A stretch of DNA of 64,000 bases. Origin: Veillonella sp. DNF00869. GTDB lineage: Bacteria; Bacillota; Negativicutes; Veillonellales; Veillonellaceae. The translations under genes and the position numbers were made by a program. Within the stretch, counting starts at the first letter, position 1, and every line of letters starts with the position of its first letter. Positions 1 through 8,997 of this stretch are shown piece by piece. Where the stretch lies: positions 430,759 through 494,758 of the forward strand of contig NZ_KQ960771.1 of assembly GCF_001553345.1 (NCBI RefSeq), in the 5' to 3' direction. Under the pieces are notes generated by a model, which was not told the origin of the DNA, searched no databases, and saw only the letters and a program-made list of their open reading frames with translations.

Positions 1-990
1 AAAGTTTTTATAGAAATCTTGTGTTTCTTTTACTAAATTAATATCCCCAAATAATTGTGGTTGAATGATTTGACCTGCCCATAAGATTTGTAATGCTGAT
101 TCAGCACTGTATCGATCCCAGTTGAACGTTCCTACAGGATTGCGGTATACACGATGATTTCTAACAGCTTTTAAACTAGCCCATTGTGGGTCATTCATCA
201 TTTGGTCAATACCTTTTTGTGCTTGTGTACCACCGATGATGATAATATCTGGATCTGCTTTGATGATTTCTTCTATGGTTACTACGATTTGTGGACCTTC
301 TGTTGTAATGGCATTCTTGCCACCTGCATAACGAATCCATTCATTAATAATCGTTTTGTCTCCATCTACTTTTAATAAATTATCTCCGCCTACGATATGC
401 AACACAGTTGGACGTTCCGCATCGCTAAGATGTTTCGTTTTTTCTTCCGCTAATTTTACATTACCATCTAAATAGGCCAAATATTGTTTACTAATATCGA
501 TAGCCTTACCACCTAATACATCGGCTGTAATAGCCACTGTTTTTCGCAATCCTTCATAGTCTGCAAAATTCACACGTACTGCTGGAAGACCTGCTTTGCG
601 AGCCATTTCAATTTGGTTCTTATTGCTAGCCAATACCACTTGTGGATTTAATTTTTGAATTTCCTCCATTTGTACATCTGTGCCTTTTACCGGCGCTGGA
701 ATCTCTTTAATTCTAGGATATACTTTTGCAAACCAAGGCAATCCTTGTACATTTTTTGTAGTAGATACTAGTGTATCTGCGCCCCCTAACATCAATACAA
801 CTTGGTTATTAGCATGCCATAAATCTGCTACTTGTTTGATATCTTTTGGAATCGTCACTTCCGTTCCATCAATATCTGTGACAACCCTCGTAGAAGATGT
901 ATTCCCTTGGGATGCATTTTCTGTGCCACAACCAGCCAACATACAAATGGCGGTAAATAAAGCTAATAACAATACTACAATACGCTTCAT
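1..990 (-). CDS. ABC transporter substrate-binding lipoprotein, FecB/BtuF type (C-terminus cut by window edge)
   Basis: Reads leftward from ATG at 990 and is still open at base 1 (330 codons visible), so only the extreme C-terminus is missing. The N-terminus is a lipoprotein signal (MKR, hydrophobic run, LAGC lipobox with Cys at about residue 23) followed by a Ser/Thr/Gly-rich linker. The mature part has the helical-backbone binding-protein pattern: DIDGTEVTIP near the start, then a middle segment with KLNPQVVLASN and TADVLGGKAID. The ATG overlaps the upstream ATPase gene by 4 bases (ATGA), so the three importer genes are one operon. The family delivers ferric siderophore, haem or cobalamin to a FecCD permease; the ligand cannot be read from the sequence. 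Confidence 0.88.
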   Translation of the reverse strand, partial: MKRIVVLLLALFTAICMLAGCGTENASQGNTSSTRVVTDIDGTEVTIPKDIKQVADLWHANNQVVLMLGGADTLVSTTKNVQGLPWFAKVYPRIKEIPAPVKGTDVQMEEIQKLNPQVVLASNKNQIEMARKAGLPAVRVNFADYEGLRKTVAITADVLGGKAIDISKQYLAYLDGNVKLAEEKTKHLSDAERPTVLHIVGGDNLLKVDGDKTIINEWIRYAGGKNAITTEGPQIVVTIEEIIKADPDIIIIGGTQAQKGIDQMMNDPQWASLKAVRNHRVYRNPVGTFNWDRYSAESALQILWAGQIIQPQLFGDINLVKETQDFYKNF

Positions 991-1793
991 AAAACCTCCC
1001 CTTTCTGACCTAACTGTGGGATTACGCAAACTGTGCGCTGTACCGTTTCGCTGTAAAATAAACTAAGCTTGGTCCGGTAAATTCTCTCCAATACTTCCAC
1101 AGTCACATCATTGACAGAATCGTAAAAATCTATTGTTCCACCACGACATAAACCAACACGGCTATTCAGTAATAAAGCCTGTTCCGGTACATGTGTAGTA
1201 AAAATAATAGCATATCCTTGTGTTCGCAATTGTTCTATCGTTTCTAGAACAATCACTTGATTACGTATATCTAATGCAGATGTTGGCTCGTCCATTAATA
1301 ATAATCTCGTATCTTGCAATAAAGCACGTCCAATCGCTACTAATTGTCGTTGCCCTCCACTTAAATCGCGACACGGTTTATCTCGTAATTCTGTAATCCC
1401 TAGCATTTCTAGTATGCTATCTGTTTTTTGAAATTCTTTTTTTCCTGGTGAAGAAAACATCCCCGTTCGTAGCGTTGCTCCAAAGGATATATAATCTCGT
1501 ACCGTATAGGCTATATCTGCTCCTATAATCTGTGGTACAAAAGCAATTAACTTCGCTCGCTCTTGAATAGACACACTCCCTAAATCTATACCATTGCAAT
1601 ATATATGCCCCGATTGTACCTGCTGAAAGCACATCAAGCAACTAAGCAATGTAGATTTTCCTACCCCATTACGCCCTAATAGAGCTAAGGTATCACCAGC
1701 TTTCACAGAGAATGATAAATCCGTAAAAATATTAGGCTCTCCCTTGCCATATGAAAAAGAGATAGAATCTACTGAAAGCTCAAAAGAATCCAT
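987..1793 (-). CDS. ABC transporter ATP-binding protein, FecE/BtuD type
   Basis: 268 residues. Walker A is GRNGVGKST near residue 41, the ABC signature is LSGGQRQ near residue 144, and Walker B is LLLMDEP near residue 164, followed by a switch His in TTHVPEQ. This is the energising subunit of the metal-chelate or cobalamin importer encoded by the genes on both sides. It overlaps the permease gene by one base (TAATG) and the binding-protein gene by four, which implies translational coupling. Family assignment is secure; the substrate is not known. Confidence 0.93.
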   Translation of the reverse strand: MDSFELSVDSISFSYGKGEPNIFTDLSFSVKAGDTLALLGRNGVGKSTLLSCLMCFQQVQSGHIYCNGIDLGSVSIQERAKLIAFVPQIIGADIAYTVRDYISFGATLRTGMFSSPGKKEFQKTDSILEMLGITELRDKPCRDLSGGQRQLVAIGRALLQDTRLLLMDEPTSALDIRNQVIVLETIEQLRTQGYAIIFTTHVPEQALLLNSRVGLCRGGTIDFYDSVNDVTVEVLERIYRTKLSLFYSETVQRTVCVIPQLGQKGEVL

Positions 1794-2797
1794 TAGAAAT
1801 ACCTCCGTTGTTTATACAATACCCACGCAAAGAATGGCGTTCCAATGAATCCACAGAGTATTCCTAGTGGAATCTCTGCTGTTGTTAACGCTCTAGCAAA
1901 CAAATCTGCTACCATCAAAAAGGAGGCACTGACCACAATTGCGGCGGGAATCAATTTTTTATGATCATGACCTACTAACATACGAGATAAATGAGGAATG
2001 ACTAAGCCTACCCATCCAATGGTACCGCTTAAGCATACTGCTGCTGCAGTTAGCAATGTAGAAATTACGATTATGACAATTCGTTCTTTATGTACATTAA
2101 TACCCAAACTCTGTGCCTCTTGATCGGATAACGATAAAATATTTAAACGCCACCGCAAGGCTACAATTGCTAAGGTACCAATCACAATAATCGGTAATAC
2201 ATAAAATAAATTATCCCACGTAACTTTTGCCAAGCTACCCAACTGCCAATACACAATATCTTGTAGTTCTGTATCTGGATCGGCAATGTATTTCAGTAGT
2301 CCAATGATGGCTGCCATAAATCCAGACACAATGATACCGCATAAGACAAGGACAATCCTCGATTGATTCTGAATTAATTTTGGTAATAACAAGGTTAAGC
2401 ACACGGCTGCGATACCACCAATAAAGGCACATATTGCTACCCCATACAATGACAAATGTAATAAGATACCTAAGCAGGCTCCCACACTTGCACCATGTGA
2501 AACACCCAGTAAATCTGGAGATACCAAATCATTGCGGAAAACTCCTTGATAGGCTGTACCCGATACAGCTAACGCAATGCCTACCAAAATAGCACCTAAT
2601 ACCCGAGGTAATCGAATCTCCATAACTACATTATACATCGAAGCATCCCAAGTGATAGGTAATACTAAAAATTTAGATAGCAATATATTCCATACTTCTT
2701 GAACCGGAATAAAGAATCGTCCCATCACTAAAGATAGTAAGAATATCCCTGCACATACAAGGACTGCTATCACCATGGTCCGTTTGTAATGATGCAT
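1793..2797 (-). CDS. FecCD-family ABC transporter permease
   Basis: 334 residues from the ATG at 2797, chosen because a strong GGGAGGGTG ribosome site precedes it; an in-frame ATG at 2866 would add 23 non-conserved residues and lacks such a site. Family hallmarks are RLPRVLGAILVGIALAVSG near the start, a first transmembrane helix, SHGASVGACLGI in the middle and GTIGWVGLVIPHLSRMLVG near the end. About ten membrane helices are expected. It forms the channel of the importer with the ATPase and lipoprotein genes downstream. A promoter sits just upstream at 2834-2862. Confidence 0.93.
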   Translation of the reverse strand: MHHYKRTMVIAVLVCAGIFLLSLVMGRFFIPVQEVWNILLSKFLVLPITWDASMYNVVMEIRLPRVLGAILVGIALAVSGTAYQGVFRNDLVSPDLLGVSHGASVGACLGILLHLSLYGVAICAFIGGIAAVCLTLLLPKLIQNQSRIVLVLCGIIVSGFMAAIIGLLKYIADPDTELQDIVYWQLGSLAKVTWDNLFYVLPIIVIGTLAIVALRWRLNILSLSDQEAQSLGINVHKERIVIIVISTLLTAAAVCLSGTIGWVGLVIPHLSRMLVGHDHKKLIPAAIVVSASFLMVADLFARALTTAEIPLGILCGFIGTPFFAWVLYKQRRYF

Positions 2798-2833
2798 AGT
2801 CACCCTCCCATTCTCATTTATTCTTATATACTT

Positions 2834-2862
2834 ACTATAGGGAGTTAATTCGAATATTGCAA
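2834..2862 (-). promoter_or_regulatory. Promoter of the FecCD-type importer operon
   Basis: On the minus strand TTGCAA (2857-2862), a 17-base spacer and TATAGT (2834-2839) precede the permease start by about 35 bases. The spacer includes the palindrome ATTCGAAT. An iron- or cobalamin-responsive operator is plausible but not clear enough to call. Confidence 0.5.
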
Positions 2863-2896
2863 GCACTTTTTTTACATATTGAAAATTGGCATAATT

Positions 2897-2930
2897 AAAA
2901 AAACGCAGTAAAAGTTTCCTTTCACTGCGA
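2897..2930 (-). terminator. Rho-independent terminator of nhaA
   Basis: Minus-strand hairpin with arms CGCAGT and ACTGCG at 2904-2929, extended inward by GAAAG/CTTTt pairing, followed by seven T residues (2897-2903). It lies about 40 bases past the nhaA stop. Confidence 0.8.
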
Positions 2931-2968
2931 CTTTTATATAGAGCCTCTACTCTCTATGAAGTATGCAA

Positions 2969-4153
2969 TTAAATATACTGTCCTTTGATCATATCGTATT
3001 CAGATACATTTACTTGTTGTTTTCGCCCTGCAATCCGTAATACTGTATATCCCAAGATACCAGATACGATAGAGCCTACGAAGATACCAACTTTTGCCAT
3101 TTCTTGTGCTTCTCCTGGAGGGAAGGCTAACAAAGATACGAACAAGCTCATGGTAAATCCGATACCACAACATAGAGCGATACCATACACATGAGTCCAA
3201 TTGGTTTGAGCTGGCATTTCCACTAGTTTAGATTTTACTAGTAAGAACAATGTGCCAAATACTCCTACTTGTTTACCTAATACTAAACCTACTGCAACAC
3301 CTAATACAACTGGATGGGCAAAGCTTTCTAAAGTAAATCCGTGGAAAGATACCCCTGCATTGGCAAAACCAAAGATTGGAATAATTAAGTAGGTAACCCA
3401 GTTACTTAAGGTGTGTTCCCATTCAGATAATGGAGATACATGACGACCATCACGTATGCCATGGTATGGAATAAACGCCGCTAAAATTACACCTGCTAAG
3501 GTAGCATGCAATCCTGACTTAAACACACAGAACCAAAGGCCAAATCCTAATGCTAAATACGGAATTGGTCTCGTATAGTTCATACGGTTTACGTATTGTA
3601 ACATGAACACGATGATTGCTGCTACGAATAAGTAAAAGAAGTTTAACTCCGCTGTATAGAAAAAAGCAATGATAACAATAGCCATCAAGTCATCCATAAC
3701 AGCCAAGGTAGTTAAAAATACTTTCATTGCAATGGGTACTCGATCACCTAAGAGTGAAACGATACCGATGGCAAAGGCAATGTCTGTAGCTGTTGGAATC
3801 CCCCAACCATGAATAAAGTCTGGATGATAACCGACAATGAAATAATAGATTAAAGCCGGCATTAAAAGGCCAAAAAATGCTGCAATACCAGGCAAAAATC
3901 GTTTTGCATTGGTATTCAATTCCCCTGCAATCATTTCCCGTTTTACTTCAAGGCCTACAAATAAAAAGAAGACCGCCATGGCCACGTCATTAATCCATAA
4001 TTCAATGGACAATGGTCCTAATTTAGCATGAAGCAAAGAGTGGTACAAACTTTCTACTGGAGAGTTTGCCAATAGCACTCCTACCACAGCAGCTACAAAG
4101 AGTAGTACACCCCCTGCTGATGGTGATGTAAAAAAAGATACAATTCGATTCAT
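2969..4153 (-). CDS. nhaA: Na+/H+ antiporter NhaA
   Basis: 394 residues, normal for NhaA. It expels Na+ (or Li+) across the inner membrane in exchange for protons. The paired aspartates of the ion site are seen in AVMDDLMAIV (D154-D155), and the unwound-helix motif GIPTATDIAFAIG is at residues 118-130. About twelve hydrophobic helices are evident. ATG at 4153 is preceded by AGAGGGG. It follows purD by 67 bases with no terminator seen between them, so read-through from the purine operon is possible, but its own terminator is clear. Confidence 0.96.
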   Translation of the reverse strand: MNRIVSFFTSPSAGGVLLFVAAVVGVLLANSPVESLYHSLLHAKLGPLSIELWINDVAMAVFFLFVGLEVKREMIAGELNTNAKRFLPGIAAFFGLLMPALIYYFIVGYHPDFIHGWGIPTATDIAFAIGIVSLLGDRVPIAMKVFLTTLAVMDDLMAIVIIAFFYTAELNFFYLFVAAIIVFMLQYVNRMNYTRPIPYLALGFGLWFCVFKSGLHATLAGVILAAFIPYHGIRDGRHVSPLSEWEHTLSNWVTYLIIPIFGFANAGVSFHGFTLESFAHPVVLGVAVGLVLGKQVGVFGTLFLLVKSKLVEMPAQTNWTHVYGIALCCGIGFTMSLFVSLLAFPPGEAQEMAKVGIFVGSIVSGILGYTVLRIAGRKQQVNVSEYDMIKGQYI

Positions 4154-4220
4154 ACAATTACCCCTCTACTATGTAATATATATCATTAAATAACTAACAT
4201 ATTCTTTTGTTATTATATCA

Positions 4221-5522
4221 CTAATTATATTCTTTATCTATCGAATTTTTTCTATATTGCGTATGTATACAAAATCCAATACTCGATTCACCGATGTCCT
4301 TACGATACTGTCGTCCCTCAAAGTCAATCATGGATACACGTTCATAAGCATGTTCTAAGGATTGTTCCAATGTATTCCCCAACCCTACAACACCTAATAC
4401 ACGACCACCTTGCGTTACATAGTGATCTGTTTCATATGTTGTACCAGAGTGAAATACCATTGATACAGTATCCATAGTATGAATATCTCCTGTGATTCTT
4501 TGACCTGTCAAGGTCTGCTGTGGATATCCTTCGGATGCTAAGATAACACAGGAAGCGTATTGTTTCGACCATTCCAAGGATATCCCCTCTAATTGTCCCG
4601 TAGCTGTGGCATACATGATGACTCCTAAATCACTCTGCAATAATGGCAATATCACTTGTGTTTCTGGATCTCCGAAGCGAGCATTGAACTCTACTACTTT
4701 CGGTCCTTCCTCGGTAAGCATTAGACCTGTGTACAAGCACCCTACATATGGATGACCTTCTTCTGCCATGGCTTTCACGATAGGTTTTACTATTGCGTCT
4801 ACTATGGTTTGTTCCAAAGTGCCATCCAGTTCTGGCACCGGTGCATAGGCGCCCATTCCTCCTGTATTTGGACCTTCATCATGGTCTAACAATCGTTTAT
4901 GATCTCTTGCTCCTATCATAGGTAAGACGTGAGTACCGTCCACAAAGGACAACAAGGATACCTCCTGTCCTCGCATATATTCCTCAATCACAACGCTTTC
5001 TTCCGAACTATTCAGCATTTCTTTCAACACTCGTTCTGCGTCTGTGAAAGTCTCACAAATAGTGACACCTTTACCGCCCCAGAGGCCATCTCTCTTTAAT
5101 ACAATAGGTACACCCCATTGATGAATAATGCCTTTTCCAGTTTCTACATCTTGGCAAACCTCATACTTTGCCGTAGGAATCTCATATCGACGCATTAATT
5201 CTTTTGCAAACGACTTAGACCCTTCTAATCGAGAAGCCTGCTTGGATGGTCCAAACACAGGAATCCCTACGGCTCGGATCGCATCGCTAAGTCCCTCTAC
5301 TAAAGGGAGTTCTGGACCTATTACCACTAAATCAATCTGATGTTCAACCAACCAAGGCATCAATTTTTCTTGATGTTTCCAATCTATTTCTACCATAGTT
5401 GCTACGGATGCCATACCCGCATTTCCTGGTACTACATAAACATCTGTTACAGATGGGCTATGGTGCAATTTCCAAGCTAATGCGTGTTCACGACCACCAT
5501 TGCCAATAATACATACTTTCAT
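4221..5522 (-). CDS. purD: Phosphoribosylamine-glycine ligase (GAR synthetase)
   Basis: 433 residues; the enzyme joins glycine to phosphoribosylamine using ATP, step two of purine synthesis. N-terminal Rossmann motif MKVCIIGNGGREHALAWKL, ATP-grasp region with LKRDGLWGGKGVTIC and EEYMRGQEVSLLSF, and the C-terminal metal/ATP motif VVEFNARFGDPETQ. The last 15 or so residues (QYRKNSIDKEYN) look like a species-specific tail. ATG at 5522 has GAGAGGT upstream. Last gene of purF-purM-purN-purD, 19 bases after purN. Confidence 0.97.
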   Translation of the reverse strand: MKVCIIGNGGREHALAWKLHHSPSVTDVYVVPGNAGMASVATMVEIDWKHQEKLMPWLVEHQIDLVVIGPELPLVEGLSDAIRAVGIPVFGPSKQASRLEGSKSFAKELMRRYEIPTAKYEVCQDVETGKGIIHQWGVPIVLKRDGLWGGKGVTICETFTDAERVLKEMLNSSEESVVIEEYMRGQEVSLLSFVDGTHVLPMIGARDHKRLLDHDEGPNTGGMGAYAPVPELDGTLEQTIVDAIVKPIVKAMAEEGHPYVGCLYTGLMLTEEGPKVVEFNARFGDPETQVILPLLQSDLGVIMYATATGQLEGISLEWSKQYASCVILASEGYPQQTLTGQRITGDIHTMDTVSMVFHSGTTYETDHYVTQGGRVLGVVGLGNTLEQSLEHAYERVSMIDFEGRQYRKDIGESSIGFCIHTQYRKNSIDKEYN

Positions 5523-5541
5523 AGATACCTCTCAATATAAA

Positions 5542-6165
5542 CTATTTTATAATAGCTTGTTTCTTAATGACAACACGAGATCCCACTATATTCAAGGCAT
5601 CCTCGCAAAATAATCGCACCGCCTCTGGGTAGATGCGATGCTCTTCATGCAAGATTCGTGTTGATAAAGTATCCACCGTGTCATCTTCATAGACAGGTAC
5701 CACCGCCTGCGCAATGATAGGACCCGTATCCATGCCTTCATCCACAAAATGAACGGTACATCCTGTGTATGTTACGCCTTTTAGTAAGGCTTGCTTCTGT
5801 GCCTGTAAGCCTGTAAAGGCTGGCAATAAGGAGGGATGTATGTTCAAGATGTTTCCTCTGTACGCTTGCACAAATGTAGATGGTAATATACGCATATACC
5901 CAGCTAACAAGATGCCCTCCACTTCATATTCTTGTAACAAATCTAGCATAGCTTGTGTCCAGGCTGCTTCAGTACCATAGTTGGCAGGCTCTACTATGTG
6001 TACAGGAATGTACCAAGCACGTCCTTTCTCCACAATACCCACATTGGGTCTATCACTAATGATAAGAACTATTTCACCCTCTATATACCCCGCTTCTATG
6101 GCCTTATAGATGGCTTCTCCATTAGACCCTCTGCCACTGCCAAATAGAGCCAATCGTTTACGCAT
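5542..6165 (-). CDS. purN: Phosphoribosylglycinamide formyltransferase 1
   Basis: 207 residues from ATG at 6165, chosen for the GGTGAGG ribosome site seven bases upstream; a TTG at 6180 would add five residues. Transfers a formyl group from 10-formyl-THF to GAR. Seen: N-terminal substrate loop FGSGRGSNGEAI, catalytic Asn-His pair in NILNIHPSLLPAF, and catalytic Asp in VDEGMDTGPII. The start overlaps the purM stop by eight bases, so translation is probably coupled. purH, which often lies beside purN in Firmicutes, is not in this window. Confidence 0.96.
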   Translation of the reverse strand: MRKRLALFGSGRGSNGEAIYKAIEAGYIEGEIVLIISDRPNVGIVEKGRAWYIPVHIVEPANYGTEAAWTQAMLDLLQEYEVEGILLAGYMRILPSTFVQAYRGNILNIHPSLLPAFTGLQAQKQALLKGVTYTGCTVHFVDEGMDTGPIIAQAVVPVYEDDTVDTLSTRILHEEHRIYPEAVRLFCEDALNIVGSRVVIKKQAIIK

Positions 6166-7219
6166 GGAATGCCTCACCAAGAATCGTCACATCTCCCTGC
6201 CCTTCTGTAACAAGTCCAATGGAGTACACTACTTCTCCCTGTTCTTGTAACACTTCTACCACACGTTCTACTAATTCTGGTTTCACCACAAGTACCATGC
6301 CTATGCCCATATTGAAAGTATGATACATTTCTCTCGTTTCTACATGACCCCATTCTTGTAATAGCTTAAAAATAGGTGGTACTGGCCAGGCATCACTATG
6401 AATGGTGACAGACAACCCTTTGGGTAATATACGAGGAATATTGTCGTAGAAAGATCCTCCTGTTATATGAGCCATCCCTTTCACTAACTGTTCTTTCAGT
6501 AGTGGTAGAATGGGTTTTACATACAGTTTTGTTGGTGTCAACACTTCTTCTCCAATAGTACGACCCAACTCATCCACATAGGTGTCCAATGGCATTTGTT
6601 GTTTTTCTAAGATAATGTGGCGCACTAAGGAAAACCCATTGGAGTGTAAACCTGATGAAGGTAAACCTAGCACCATATCTCCTGCCTCGATAGAAGCTCC
6701 CGTAATGCATCGGTCCTTATCTACAATCCCTACTGCAAAGCCAGCTAAATCATAATTGCCATCACCGTAGAAACTAGACATTTCCGATGTTTCTCCACCG
6801 ATTAAAGCACACCCACATTCTTCACAAGCCTCACCAATACCATCGATAATACTTTCAATATGATTATGTTCCAATTTACCGACTGCAATGTAGTCTAGGA
6901 AAAATAGAGGAGTCGCCCCCTGTGCTACCACATCGTTCACACTCATAGCCACACAATCTTGACCAATCTGGCGATGCTTATTCATGAGGACGGCAAAGCG
7001 AATTTTCGTACCCACCCCATCCGTACTCGATACAAGAATGGGTTCTTTCATGGTGTACTGTGCCAAAGAATAGAGCCCACTAAAACCACCTAGAGATCCT
7101 AGTACACCCGGTGTATAGGTGCGTTCCACACGGTGTTTAATCTTTTGAATGAGCTGGTTCCCCGCTTCTACATCCACGCCAGCATCTAAATAAGTAACAG
7201 GTGTATTATCAACAGACAT
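6158..7219 (-). CDS. purM: Phosphoribosylformylglycinamidine cyclo-ligase (AIR synthetase)
   Basis: 353 residues from ATG at 7219, which has GGGAGGT at good spacing; an ATG at 7243 has no useful site. Closes the imidazole ring to give AIR. Motifs: STDGVGTKIRFA (ATP/substrate loop), DCVAMSVNDVVAQGATPLFFLDY, and CALIGGETSEM, then GLHSNGFSLVR. The gene overlaps purF by 11 bases and purN by eight. All family motifs are intact. Confidence 0.97.
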   Translation of the reverse strand: MSVDNTPVTYLDAGVDVEAGNQLIQKIKHRVERTYTPGVLGSLGGFSGLYSLAQYTMKEPILVSSTDGVGTKIRFAVLMNKHRQIGQDCVAMSVNDVVAQGATPLFFLDYIAVGKLEHNHIESIIDGIGEACEECGCALIGGETSEMSSFYGDGNYDLAGFAVGIVDKDRCITGASIEAGDMVLGLPSSGLHSNGFSLVRHIILEKQQMPLDTYVDELGRTIGEEVLTPTKLYVKPILPLLKEQLVKGMAHITGGSFYDNIPRILPKGLSVTIHSDAWPVPPIFKLLQEWGHVETREMYHTFNMGIGMVLVVKPELVERVVEVLQEQGEVVYSIGLVTEGQGDVTILGEAFHA

Positions 7220-8765
7220 AAGTACCTCCCTTGGTATACTCATCCCCTACAGGACTTGGATACTCTCCAGTAAAACAAGCCACACACAAACGCGGTACTT
7301 CTAATTGTTTCATAGACTGCATCAATCCTTCATGAGACAAATAATATAAACGATCAACGCCAATATATTGACTGATTTCTTCTATGGAATATCGATGAGC
7401 TAACAACTCTTCTGCATCAGATGTATCGATACCAAAATAGCAAGGATACCGAATAGGTTCAGAAGTTAAACACAAATAGATTTCTTTCGCTCCCGCTTGT
7501 CGTAACATGGAAACGATATGTCGACTTGTGGTGCCTCGTACAATGGAATCATCAATAAGAACAATACGCTTTCCTTGTACCACATCAGGAACAATACTAA
7601 ACTTTTTACGCACCGCTTCCTCTCGACTAATTTGGTTGGGTTCTATGAAAGTCCGCAATACCTTCGGATTCCTCACTAACCCTTCCCTATAGGGTATACC
7701 AGATTCCTCTGCATATCCCTGAGCAGACAAAGTCCCTGAATTAGGTATGGGCATAACAATATCCGCTTCATATTGTGTTTCTTTTGCCAGCTGACGTCCC
7801 ATAGCTACCCTTGCTTCTGATACACCTTGCCCATCGATAACACTGGTAGGATGTGCAAAATAAATATATTCAAACACGCAAGTATGTTGTTCCACTACCT
7901 CCTGTTGTTCTACGCCTGCACTTCCTACTTGTAATTGTTTTGTTTTTTCTTTATTTTCTAATTCCTCAACCCCACCTCGAGAAATAGTTCTACTCTGTAT
8001 ACCACCCTCAGTATTTTGGTAGTCCGAGACTTCGTATCTTATACTGGAGTGATACGGTACACTGCGGAAATCTGTTCCATCAATAAGAATTATTTCACCA
8101 GGCCTTACATCACGAATGAAAGTCCCCTCTATAGCGTCTATAGCGCAACTTTCAGAGGCAAGTACATACCCATGGGCCGTACGTCCTACACAAAGAGGAC
8201 GATACCCATGAGGATCTCTCACACCTATCAGCATCTCATTGGCAACAATCGTCAACGAAAAGGCACCTTCTAATCGCGCACAAGATTGCTGAATAGCACC
8301 TAGGATGGTCGATGCATTGGAGCAGTTGATTAAATGGACGATGACTTCTGAATCCATTGTGGTCGTAAACACACAGCCTTGGGTTTCCAACTCACGACGT
8401 AACACTTGGGCATTCGTCAAATTCCCATTATGGGCCACTGCAAATGCACCCCACTGCGACTCCCCTACAATGGGTTGTACATCACAAGGATTCTCTATAC
8501 CTGTAGTGGAATACCGCACATGCCCAATCCCTATATGACCTTTTAAGAAAGAAACATCCTGTAAGGCCTCTTTCACGAGCCCTGGTCCTTTCACCACATC
8601 TATCTGTGATTCATGAACCACAGCAATACCCGCTCCTTCTTGCCCTCGGTGCTGTAACGCCACAAGGCCTTCATATATAGTTGTCCCGATGGTAGAGGAC
8701 TTGTCATAGACTCCAAAGACTCCGCATTCCTCATGCCATGTATCTAACACACCATCATATTTCAT
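7209..8765 (-). CDS. purF: Amidophosphoribosyltransferase with Fe-S cysteines and an extended interdomain linker
   Basis: 518 residues from ATG at 8765 (AGGGGG upstream; ATG at 8783 is weaker). Makes phosphoribosylamine from PRPP and glutamine. The N-terminus MKYDGVLDTWHEE precedes Cys14, matching a cleaved propeptide that exposes the Ntn glutaminase nucleophile. The PRPP loop is VLIDDSIVRGTTS. Cysteines in TCVFEY, YPCYFGIDTS and LCVACFTG match the four [4Fe-4S] ligands of Bacillus PurF. Residues about 234-295 (7881-8066) form a polar linker some 45 residues longer than usual between glutaminase and PRTase domains. First gene of the leftward purine operon. Confidence 0.96.
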   Translation of the reverse strand: MKYDGVLDTWHEECGVFGVYDKSSTIGTTIYEGLVALQHRGQEGAGIAVVHESQIDVVKGPGLVKEALQDVSFLKGHIGIGHVRYSTTGIENPCDVQPIVGESQWGAFAVAHNGNLTNAQVLRRELETQGCVFTTTMDSEVIVHLINCSNASTILGAIQQSCARLEGAFSLTIVANEMLIGVRDPHGYRPLCVGRTAHGYVLASESCAIDAIEGTFIRDVRPGEIILIDGTDFRSVPYHSSIRYEVSDYQNTEGGIQSRTISRGGVEELENKEKTKQLQVGSAGVEQQEVVEQHTCVFEYIYFAHPTSVIDGQGVSEARVAMGRQLAKETQYEADIVMPIPNSGTLSAQGYAEESGIPYREGLVRNPKVLRTFIEPNQISREEAVRKKFSIVPDVVQGKRIVLIDDSIVRGTTSRHIVSMLRQAGAKEIYLCLTSEPIRYPCYFGIDTSDAEELLAHRYSIEEISQYIGVDRLYYLSHEGLMQSMKQLEVPRLCVACFTGEYPSPVGDEYTKGGTYVC

Positions 8766-8835
8766 TATGCCCCCTAGAGTCATACTCTACTCATATCGTG
8801 CACACGGACAAATTATCAAATGTCAAACTATCTCT

Positions 8836-8864
8836 ATTATAACTTGCTACACAGCTATCTTCAA
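8836..8864 (-). promoter_or_regulatory. purF: Promoter of purF-purM-purN-purD
   Basis: Minus-strand TTGAAG (8859-8864), exactly 17 bases, then a perfect TATAAT (8836-8841). Expected start near 8829, about 65 bases before purF. It lies in the 232-base divergent region shared with purL. Confidence 0.75.
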
Positions 8865-8945
8865 TACAAACTCAGGGAATCAACAAAAAACGTGGTATAC
8901 TTAAGATACAAGAAGTCATGTATGGAATGCTAACAAACATACTAT

Positions 8946-8975
8946 AGGATGTAGTGAGAATCCCACTACCATCCT
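8946..8975 (+). promoter_or_regulatory. Hairpin in the purL leader
   Basis: Arms AGGAT-GTAGTG (8946-8956) and CACTAC-c-ATCCT (8964-8975) pair over 11 bp with one bulged C and a seven-base loop. It ends about ten bases before the AAAGGAGG ribosome site of purL and has no T-run, so it is not a plain terminator. It could act on translation or be a protein-binding site; no known purine riboswitch core is visible. Confidence 0.45.
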
Positions 8976-8997
8976 ATTAACCCAAAGGAGGCTATGT

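Noticed and set aside
6166..6180. TTG start for purN five codons upstream
   Set aside because: ATG at 6165 has a better-spaced GGTGAGG site and matches the family start.
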